Assembly (NCBI GenBank): GCA_021776885.1 | Contig: JAJFFA010000879.1 | Coordinates: 1 to 6,362, forward strand | Reading direction: 5' to 3' | Source: Planctomycetota bacterium | GTDB lineage: Bacteria > Planctomycetota > UBA1135 > GCA-002686595 | DNA length: 6,362 nucleotides | Shown: positions 1 through 5,874 of the stretch, one piece after another | How positions within the stretch are numbered: position 1 is the first letter of the stretch | Layout: every line of letters starts with the position of its first letter | Made by a program: the position numbers and the translations under genes | Notes under the pieces: model-generated | What the model was told of the DNA's origin: nothing | Databases searched by the model: none | What the model saw: only the letters and a program-made list of their open reading frames with translations

Positions 1-1
1 C

Positions 2-1153
2 ATCCCGCGCGCCGCGCTGCGCACTACGCTGGGCCTGCTGACCGGCGTCGTCGTCCTGCTGGTGATGCTCGGCGGCCAGTTCATCCCGGGCCTGCCTGAC
101 TCCGTGGGCGGCGTCTCTCTGGGGGACCTCACCGAGCGCCCCCTCGTGCGCGCCCTCTCCCTGCCCTTCCTGCCCTGGGCGCAGGCCATCGCGGCCCAGG
201 ACGCCGCGGCCTTCGTGCCCTGGTTCGCCCTGATCTGCGTGCTCTGGCTCGTGGCCTTCGAGGCCACCGCGCGCATCCCGGTCGACTTCCGCGAGCTCTC
301 GCTCGACACCTCCGCGGACGTGGCGCGACGCCTCGAGCGCATGCGCTCGGGGGGCGCTCTGGCCGCGGGCATGAAGGTCAGCCAGCGCTCCCTCGGCTGG
401 CGCGTGCCCTGGATCTTCGGTCGCGGCCCCTTCGGCGCGGTGGCCTGGCTGAAGCTGTGCGCCATCGTGCGCAAGTCGCGCGGGACCATCCTGTTCACCC
501 TGTTCGTGCTGGCCTTCGTCACCTTCATGACCAGCGTCGGATCCCTGGCCGAGATCGACGACCCGGCGGCCGGCGGCTCGATCCTGGCCCTGCTCGGCAC
601 GATCTACCTCGCCTCGGGTCTGCGCTTCGACTTCCGCTCGGACCTCGAGCTGATGTCCGTCATGAAGGCTTGGCCCCTGCGCCCCTGGCGGGTCTTCGTG
701 GCCACGATCCTGCCCGAGGTGCTCCTGGTCTCGGGGATGGTGTCGGTGGCGCTGCTCGTGCGCTCGTTCCTGCTCGATGCCTTCGGCCCCTCGACCTACG
801 CCGTGCTCGCGGCCCTGCCCGTGGTCGCGGTGCTGTGGATCTCGATCGACAACGCGGTGTACCTGCTCGCCCCGGTGCGCTTCGTGCCGGGACAGGGCAG
901 CGCCATGCACCACACGGGTCGCGCCATGGTGATGGTGATGGTGCGCATGATCCTGCTCGGGGTCCTGGCGGGGCTCCTGGTCCTGGCCGTGTTCAGCGCG
1001 GGAGCCCTGGCCCAGGGCCTCGGGCTGGGGCACGCGGCGAGCCTGGCCCTGGTCCTCGTGGCGGTCACCAGTGTGGCCGCGGCGGCGGTGGCGGCGGTGG
1101 TCTGCTTCGGGGCCTGGGCCTTCGCGCGCTACGACGTCTCGCGCGAGGTCTGA
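2..1153 (+). CDS. Putative ABC exporter membrane protein (3' part)
   Basis: The reading frame is open from the left edge, so the gene starts outside the window; 383 residues are visible, ending at TGA 1151-1153. The product is an integral membrane protein with about eight hydrophobic stretches (visible residues about 9-26, 69-88, 163-180, 192-206, 232-254, 264-290, 312-335, 346-373). Between the second and third lies a charged cytoplasmic-looking region (about 90-160). The segment FRSDLELMSVMKAWPLRPW (residues 211-229) and the ending FARYDVS resemble the putative ABC exporter family (PF16962-like), in which a similar 'FRGDLDRM..LK.LPLRP' stretch is typical; this is from memory, not a search. 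Such proteins are thought to be the permease part of an ABC exporter; no ATPase is visible here and its partner would be upstream. Substrate unknown. A GTG at 62 followed by ATG could be mistaken for a start, but it falls inside the first hydrophobic segment and the frame continues upstream. It converges on the minus-strand genes and is probably a separate transcription unit. Confidence 0.8.
   Translation: MPRAALRTTLGLLTGVVVLLVMLGGQFIPGLPDSVGGVSLGDLTERPLVRALSLPFLPWAQAIAAQDAAAFVPWFALICVLWLVAFEATARIPVDFRELSLDTSADVARRLERMRSGGALAAGMKVSQRSLGWRVPWIFGRGPFGAVAWLKLCAIVRKSRGTILFTLFVLAFVTFMTSVGSLAEIDDPAAGGSILALLGTIYLASGLRFDFRSDLELMSVMKAWPLRPWRVFVATILPEVLLVSGMVSVALLVRSFLLDAFGPSTYAVLAALPVVAVLWISIDNAVYLLAPVRFVPGQGSAMHHTGRAMVMVMVRMILLGVLAGLLVLAVFSAGALAQGLGLGHAASLALVLVAVTSVAAAAVAAVVCFGAWAFARYDVSREV
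926..943 (+). repeat. Three tandem ATGGTG hexamers in the exporter gene
   Basis: ATGGTG is repeated exactly three times, encoding Met-Val-Met-Val-Met-Val at visible residues 309-314, at the start of a hydrophobic segment. Because the unit is six bases, gain or loss of a unit would keep the frame and change only the length of the helix end. Three copies is short and may simply reflect codon choice for an alternating Met/Val sequence. Confidence 0.5.
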
Positions 1154-1177
1154 GCCGCGGCGCGAGAGCGCCGCGGC
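1154..1177. terminator. Perfect 10-bp hairpin between convergent genes, likely bidirectional terminator
   Basis: Directly after the stop of the + strand gene there is a perfect inverted repeat: arm GCCGCGGCGC (1154-1163), loop GAGA (1164-1167), arm GCGCCGCGGC (1168-1177). It fills most of the 31-nt gap to the minus-strand stop at 1185. All ten pairs are G-C, and the + strand loop is a GNRA tetraloop, an especially stable class. There is no U-tract on either side, so it is not a textbook intrinsic terminator; it could also act as a 3' end stabiliser. The position between two convergent genes is the main support for a role in transcript ends. Confidence 0.65.
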
Positions 1178-1184
1178 GCTGCGC

Positions 1185-2480
1185 TCACTGCCAGGTCACG
1201 AACAGGCCGTCCGACAGGTTGAAGCCGTTCGGTCCGCCCTGGGCGTCGCGGTACCAGATCTGGAAGGCGTTGGAGACGCCGGGGGTGATCACCCCCGCCG
1301 CGGGGGGTGCCATCAGGTCGACGACGCGCGAGACCTCGCCGGCGCCGTTGGCGAAGCGCGGCGGGTTCAGGCGCAGGGTCGCGCCGCCCACGCAGCGGAA
1401 GCCCTCGCCGAAGGGCGCCTGGATCGCGTTGGGCCCGAAGAAGAACAGGCCCGGGTTGCCCGGCGGCAGGCCGACCACGTTCAGGGTGAAGTCGTTGGTC
1501 GCCACGACGTCGAAGCCGAAGCCGCTGATCAGGGCATGGGTGCCGGCGGAGTTCGCGTTGGTGAGGCAGTAGTTCGTGCCCACCGGGCCGCCCATGCCGC
1601 CGCTGCAGGTTCCCGAGAAGATGCACTCGACCCACTCGGGGTGATCGATGAAGGGGTTGCGGTTGCCCTGGAAGCCGAAGACGGCGTCGTTGCGCGCGAG
1701 CTCGTCGGCGTCGACGGGGTCGAGGTCGTGCCAGATGAGCAGGGTCGAGAGCAGTCCCATGTAGGCGACCGACTCGTTCGAGCCGGTCTGCGAGCCCGCG
1801 ATGAGACCGATGTCGTCGGTCAGGATCAGGTCCGGTTCGTTGGCTCCGGTGCCCCCGTGGCTGCCGCCCTCGTAGCGCACGTCGAGGTAGAGCAGGGCGC
1901 GGGCCACGTCGCCGCGGCGTGCGCCCCAGACTTCGAAACGTCCGCTGGCCCCGGCCCCTGACGACCAGTTGGAGTTACCGGGGTACACGCCGCTGCCGCC
2001 GCCCTGGCCGTTGTTGAAGAGGGTCGCGGACTCGGTACAAGCCGCGGAGCAGTTGCGGAAGGCCTTGGAGCCGCGGGTCGAGTTGTAGCCGATGTCACAC
2101 AGGAACAGCTGATGGCAGTCGGTGTACGGGTAGTTCGCCGGGCCGTCGTTGGGAAAGCCGTAGGAGTTGGGCCAGGTGTGCTCGCGGTTGTACAAGGAGT
2201 TGCCGCCGCCCTGCTTCAAGTAGCTCGCGTTGCGGTAGACATCGAGGATGCGGCTGCCGCTGGCGGGGTCCTCCTGGGCCTGCTCGAGCACGTCCCAGGT
2301 GTCGGGGGCGCCCGACGTGTAGGGCACGCGCGTGTGGTCGTCGATGACCAGGTGCAGGGTCTGGCGCAGGGCGCTCGGAGTCGAGGGGTCGACCGAGTCG
2401 TAGTACCCCGACGGGGGTCCCTGGGCGGCGGCGAGGGAGGCCAGAGCGCTGATCACGAGGGCGTAGGAGGAGAGCTGCAT
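1185..2480 (-). CDS. Secreted endonuclease I family nuclease with C-terminal planctomycete module
   Basis: A 431-residue predicted secreted nuclease of the endonuclease I family (PF04231; relatives EndA, NucM, Vvn), metal-dependent ββα-metal enzymes that cut DNA without sequence specificity outside the cytoplasm. Residues 1-19 form a signal peptide (ending ASLAAA before Q20). The core spans about 25-290: NREHTWPNS (98-106) holds the expected general-base His101 beside Glu100; CDIGYNSTRG (128-137) gives the metal-ligand Asn133 and Arg136; RRGDVARALLYLDVRY (188-203), LIWHDLDPVDADE (248-260) and NRNPFIDHPEW (273-283) are further family motifs. Catalytic assignments come from family knowledge. 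A Gly/Ser-rich insertion lies at 158-180. Residues about 302-431 form a separate beta-rich module discussed in the findings. Eight cysteines (122, 128, 144, 148, 286, 292, 305, 363) suit disulfides in an exported protein. The ATG start is supported by the signal peptide right behind it; no clear Shine-Dalgarno is seen. It lies 27 nt after the preceding minus-strand stop and is the last gene of that series. Confidence 0.92.
   Translation of the reverse strand: MQLSSYALVISALASLAAAQGPPSGYYDSVDPSTPSALRQTLHLVIDDHTRVPYTSGAPDTWDVLEQAQEDPASGSRILDVYRNASYLKQGGGNSLYNREHTWPNSYGFPNDGPANYPYTDCHQLFLCDIGYNSTRGSKAFRNCSAACTESATLFNNGQGGGSGVYPGNSNWSSGAGASGRFEVWGARRGDVARALLYLDVRYEGGSHGGTGANEPDLILTDDIGLIAGSQTGSNESVAYMGLLSTLLIWHDLDPVDADELARNDAVFGFQGNRNPFIDHPEWVECIFSGTCSGGMGGPVGTNYCLTNANSAGTHALISGFGFDVVATNDFTLNVVGLPPGNPGLFFFGPNAIQAPFGEGFRCVGGATLRLNPPRFANGAGEVSRVVDLMAPPAAGVITPGVSNAFQIWYRDAQGGPNGFNLSDGLFVTWQ
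1280..1297. repeat. 18-bp perfect palindrome inside the nuclease gene
   Basis: CGGGGGTGATCACCCCCG reads the same on both strands. It lies within the 3' part of the nuclease gene, where it encodes the Gly-Val-Ile-Thr-Pro stretch (about residues 396-400) just before the conserved end of the C-terminal module. It has no loop, so on single-stranded RNA it can only form a hairpin by opening its central bases. It contains a TGATCA core. A coincidence of preferred GC-ending codons is the most likely explanation. Confidence 0.45.
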
Positions 2481-2498
2481 CGACCCAGGATAGGGTCG
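2481..2498 (-). promoter_or_regulatory. Hairpin abutting the nuclease start codon
   Basis: On the transcript strand, CGACCC (2498-2493) and GGGTCG (2486-2481) form a perfect 6-bp stem with the 6-nt loop TATCCT, and the stem ends at the base just before the ATG at 2480. It occupies most of the 27-nt gap between the upstream stop (2508-2510) and the nuclease start. No Shine-Dalgarno sequence is seen in this gap. A stem here could limit ribosome access or separate expression of the last gene from the rest; this is inference, and a chance 6-bp stem in such GC-rich DNA is quite possible. Confidence 0.35.
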
Positions 2499-2507
2499 GC
2501 GGGCCGA

Positions 2508-4472
2508 TCACGGCACCCGCAGGTCCAGTTCGCTGCCCTCGAGCGGGATGTGGGTCACGTCGCGGGCCAGGGCGAGGGGGTAGCGGGAGAGGGTCAGGGC
2601 GGCGCCCTGGGCCGGGGCGCGGAAGCGAAACTCGACCGGCTCGAGCCCGAACACGCTGCCCAGGCGCACCGGGATCCCGCGCCAGGACCAGCCCACCTGG
2701 CAGCGGCTCGTGGTGTGCTCGCCCGTGACCCTCACCCGCTGGGTCAGCTCGGGGACGCTGCGGAAGACTCCCAGGCCGTCGCGCTCGAAGGCCTGGTACT
2801 CGTCGGCGGCCTCGAAGAGCAGCGCGGCGGTCCCGGAGCGGCGCCGCTCGGGTCCGGTCTTCGCGCGGTAGCGCCCGCCCGCCTCCCACAGGTCGGTGCG
2901 CTCCGCGCTGCGCTGTCCCTGTTCGTCGAGCACGAGGACGCGCAACCCGAAGAGCTCCCCCGGTAGGGGGAAAGAGGCCCGTGCGCAGAACTCCAACCCG
3001 GGGTCGCTGTCGAGCAGGATCGCGTTCCAGCCGTCCCCAGGAGGTGCGCCCGCGAGGGGGTCCCGGTCGAGCACGACGAAGGGCTCCCACGGGTCGAGCA
3101 CGAGGTCGCCCAGGTCGTTGTGGGCGCGGGTGATCTGCAGGGTGGCCTCGAGCCCTGCGTAGCCCAGGGCCTGGACGTGCAGCGTGCCCCAGGGCGGCCG
3201 CTGACGGAGGTGATCGGGATCCCGCAGGTCGCGTGGGACGCTGAACGTGAAGACACCGTCCTGGCTCGAGAGGGGCTGCTGCCACTGCCCCGACCAGGCG
3301 GGGACCGGGTCCGCGTCCTGGTCCATGCGCTGCTGCCAGGTCAGCTCGAAGCTCTCGAGGGGCGGATAGCCCGGGGGCAGGACCAGGCGTCCGGAGACGC
3401 TCGTGCCCGGCTCGAGCTTGATCGGCAGCACGCGCTGCGAGTGTTCGAACTGCGCGCCCCCGGTGGCGCCGCTGGCGAGGTCGAGGACGCCCAGCTCGAA
3501 GCGCGCCGTGAGGGGCAGCTCGTCGAGGCTGAACTCGGTCGTGCGCGGGTCCAGGGTGACGGCGACGTTCACGTCGCCCTGCAGCAGGTGCTCGACCTCG
3601 CCCCAGAGGTGGCTCTCGCGCCGGACCGAGCCGAAGGGGCGCCCGCGGACGACGAGGCGCAGGCGGCCGGGGGCGTCGTCTGGCGGGCGCACGAAGGCGA
3701 GCCGCAGGGGGGCCGTGGGCACCAGGCGCGCCGTGGACACCCGCCACCGGGCGCGCAGGCCCGGTTCGAGGGCGAGCCGCACGCGGCTGCGGCTGAGGCC
3801 GCGCCAGACGATCTCGAGCGGACGGGTCACCGGCTCGTCGCGCTCGAACGCCGCGAGGGCCAGGCACCAGCGCTCGTTCGAGACGAAGCCGAAGACCGCT
3901 GCGCCGGGGGCGATGAACTCCTCCTCCGCCGGCTCGACGGATTCGGCGGCCGGATAGGGGGCGGGCTGGAAGGGGAGCACAGCGCGCAGGGCGCTGGCCA
4001 GATCTTCGCCCTCGATCTCGAACAGGGCCACGGGTTCGAGCACGACCTCGGTCCGCTGCGCCTCGAAGCGCTGCGGCGCGTGGCCCGCGGCTCGCACGCG
4101 GAACGGGGCCGGGTGCTGGGCGAGGGCGATGCCGTGGTTCGGGTGCTCCTCCCAATGGCCGTTCGGCAACTGGACTTCGATCCGTGCGAGCTCGAGGCCC
4201 GTGGACGAGAGCACGTGGCGCAGGGCGTCGCTGCGTGCCGGCGGCGTCGGCTCGGGCTCGCGGGCGGAGTCCCGTGTCTCGGGCGCAGCGAGGCGCTCGG
4301 CTTCGACCCGCGGCAGCTCTGCCTGTGCAGTGTCGCGTCCCGCTTCGCGCCCGCCCCAGTGGGCGCTGCCGCGACCCACGGCCAGGGCCAGGAGCGCCAG
4401 CACGACGGCAGCGAGCGCGAGCACGAGGGCCCGCGCGCGCCGCCGCCGGATCTGCGCATGGGGGGAGGTCAC
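2508..4472 (-). CDS. Membrane-anchored extracytoplasmic protein of unknown function, with regulatory-like beta domains
   Basis: A 654-residue protein whose family I do not recognise. The N-terminus has an Arg-rich stretch (9-14) followed by one hydrophobic helix (about 14-32), predicting an N-in anchor with the remainder outside the inner membrane. An Ala/Glu/Pro-rich linker follows (about 40-85). The remainder is rich in predicted beta strands. Stretches at about 125-149 (VRAAGHAPQRF then VVLEPV), 353-379 (LEPGTSVSGRLVLPPGYPP) and 430-461 (TLHVQALGYAGLEATL then GDLVLDP) look like carboxypeptidase-regulatory-like beta-sandwich repeats, which are common in large planctomycete surface proteins; that match is by eye and tentative. 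No catalytic motif is evident. Two cysteines only near 497 and 591, plus Cys203. The start is a GTG at 4472; upstream the same frame meets the TAG of the DUF1501 gene after three codons, and no in-frame ATG was seen near the N-terminus, so GTG directly ahead of the anchor is the best choice. There is no visible ribosome binding site, and the 9-nt spacing suggests translation coupled to DUF1501. Function is unknown. Confidence 0.82.
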   Translation of the reverse strand: MTSPHAQIRRRRARALVLALAAVVLALLALAVGRGSAHWGGREAGRDTAQAELPRVEAERLAAPETRDSAREPEPTPPARSDALRHVLSSTGLELARIEVQLPNGHWEEHPNHGIALAQHPAPFRVRAAGHAPQRFEAQRTEVVLEPVALFEIEGEDLASALRAVLPFQPAPYPAAESVEPAEEEFIAPGAAVFGFVSNERWCLALAAFERDEPVTRPLEIVWRGLSRSRVRLALEPGLRARWRVSTARLVPTAPLRLAFVRPPDDAPGRLRLVVRGRPFGSVRRESHLWGEVEHLLQGDVNVAVTLDPRTTEFSLDELPLTARFELGVLDLASGATGGAQFEHSQRVLPIKLEPGTSVSGRLVLPPGYPPLESFELTWQQRMDQDADPVPAWSGQWQQPLSSQDGVFTFSVPRDLRDPDHLRQRPPWGTLHVQALGYAGLEATLQITRAHNDLGDLVLDPWEPFVVLDRDPLAGAPPGDGWNAILLDSDPGLEFCARASFPLPGELFGLRVLVLDEQGQRSAERTDLWEAGGRYRAKTGPERRRSGTAALLFEAADEYQAFERDGLGVFRSVPELTQRVRVTGEHTTSRCQVGWSWRGIPVRLGSVFGLEPVEFRFRAPAQGAALTLSRYPLALARDVTHIPLEGSELDLRVP

Positions 4473-4481
4473 ATGTTGCGG

Positions 4482-5873
4482 CTACGCCAGCAGCGCGTGC
4501 ACGACCTCGCCGTGCACGTCGGTCAGGCGCATGTCTCGACCGCTGAAGCGGTAGGTCAGGCGCGTATGGTCGAAGCCGAGCAGGTGCAGCAGGGTCGCGT
4601 GCAGGTCGTGCACCGTGACGCGGTCCTGCACCGCGTAGTAGCCGTAGTCGTCGGTGGCGCCGTGCACGATGCCGCCCTTCACGCCCCCGCCCGCGAGCCA
4701 GATGCTGAAGCCGTGGGGGTTGTGGTCGCGCCCGTCCGAGCCCTGGGCCATCGGCGTGCGCCCGAACTCTCCGGCCCAGACCACCAGGGTGTCCTGCAAC
4801 AGGCCCCGGGCCTTCAGGTCCGTGAGCAGGCCGGCGATGGGCTTGTCTACCGCGCGGGCATTGTCCTCGTGCCCCTTGCGCAGGTTGGTGTGCTGGTCCC
4901 AGCGGTCGTGGCCGACGCTGGGGGTGGTCAGCTCGATGAACGGCACTCCGCGCTCGCACAGGCGGCGCGCGATCAGGCACAGGCGGCCGTAGAGCTCGGT
5001 CTTCTCGTCGTCGAGGCCGTAGAGCGCGCGGGTCGCCTCGCTCTCCCCGGCCAGGTCCACCAGGTCGGGTACGGCGGACTGCATGCGGAAGGCCAGCTCG
5101 TAGTTGTCGAGGGCCGCGTCGAGGGCGTCCTCCCCGGCCGCGCGTTCGAGCAGGCCGCGGTCGAGGTCTCCCAGCAGGTCGAGCTTGGCGCGCTGCTGAT
5201 CGGCGCGCTGCTCCCGCGGCCTGACGTTGGCCACGGGCTCCCCGTTGTGGCGGAAGAGCGAGCCCTGGTAGCGGGCGGGCAGGAAGCCGTTGTGGAAGTT
5301 CTCGAGGCCGCCCGGCGGCACCAGGCCGGCGTTGAGCACGACGAAGCTGGGCAGGTCGTCGCACACCGAGCCCAGCCCGTAGCTGGTCCAGCAGCCCATG
5401 CTCGGGCGACCCTCGCGACCGTGGCCCGTGTGCAGGAAGTAGTTGGCGCTGGTGTGCTCGGGAAAGCGCGACACCATCGAGCGCACCACGGCCATGTCGT
5501 CCACGTGCTCGCGCACGTGCGGGAAGAGGTCGCTGACCGGGGTGCCGCACTCGCCGCCGGGCTGGAACTCCCAGGGCGACTGCAGCACGTTCCCCACGTT
5601 GTCGAACTGGGTCTTGGGCACCTTCATGCCGATCGGCTTGCCGTTCTCCTCGGCCAGACGTGGCTTGGGGTCGAAGGTGTCGACCTGGGAGGGTCCGCCG
5701 TCCATGTAGAGGAAGATCACCCGCTTGGCGCGCGGCGCGTGGTGGGTCAGCGCGGCGGCCGAGCCGAGCTCCTGGCGTCCCAGCAGGCTGCCCAGGGCCA
5801 GGCCGCCGAAGCCATGGGCGCTGCGCGCCAGGAAGGCGCGTCGGGAGAGGAAGCGGGATCGGGGGGTCGGCAT
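4482..5873 (-). CDS. DUF1501 family protein with Tat signal
   Basis: A 463-residue DUF1501 protein, about the usual length for the family. The N-terminus carries a twin-arginine signal: LSRRAFLARSAHGFGGLAL (residues 9-27), with the SRRAFL motif and a hydrophobic stretch behind it, so the folded protein is probably exported by Tat. Family motifs follow: FLYMDGGPSQVDTFDPK (54-70), SANYFLHTGHGREGRPSMG (142-160), GHDRWDQHTN (321-330), VVWAGEFGRTP (364-374), GRDHNPHGFSIWLAGGGVKG (381-400) and VHDLHATLLHLLGFDH (421-436). The fold is related to the alkaline phosphatase/sulfatase superfamily, and the conserved Asp and His residues fit a metal site, but no reaction is established. The frame stays open upstream to 6095, but that extension overlaps the DUF1553 gene and has a random Ser/Arg-rich composition; the ATG at 5873 is right because it sits just before the Tat signal and 1 nt after the DUF1553 stop. 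The stop is TAG at 4482-4484. Confidence 0.96.
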   Translation of the reverse strand: MPTPRSRFLSRRAFLARSAHGFGGLALGSLLGRQELGSAAALTHHAPRAKRVIFLYMDGGPSQVDTFDPKPRLAEENGKPIGMKVPKTQFDNVGNVLQSPWEFQPGGECGTPVSDLFPHVREHVDDMAVVRSMVSRFPEHTSANYFLHTGHGREGRPSMGCWTSYGLGSVCDDLPSFVVLNAGLVPPGGLENFHNGFLPARYQGSLFRHNGEPVANVRPREQRADQQRAKLDLLGDLDRGLLERAAGEDALDAALDNYELAFRMQSAVPDLVDLAGESEATRALYGLDDEKTELYGRLCLIARRLCERGVPFIELTTPSVGHDRWDQHTNLRKGHEDNARAVDKPIAGLLTDLKARGLLQDTLVVWAGEFGRTPMAQGSDGRDHNPHGFSIWLAGGGVKGGIVHGATDDYGYYAVQDRVTVHDLHATLLHLLGFDHTRLTYRFSGRDMRLTDVHGEVVHALLA

Positions 5874-5874
5874 G

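Noticed and set aside
1079..1102. GCGGCGGTG-type repeat near the end of the exporter gene
   Set aside because: It encodes an Ala/Val transmembrane helix and is explained by GC-ending Ala and Val codons.
457..1572. A 371-codon + strand open frame crossing the end of the exporter gene and the terminator
   Set aside because: It is Arg/Gly/Pro-biased, overlaps the exporter in a different frame and runs through the hairpin into the convergent nuclease gene.
2095..5550. An 1151-codon open frame on the minus strand in another frame
   Set aside because: Its composition is almost wholly Arg, Pro, Ala and Gly, typical of an out-of-frame shadow, and it overlaps three genes with clear family motifs or export signals.
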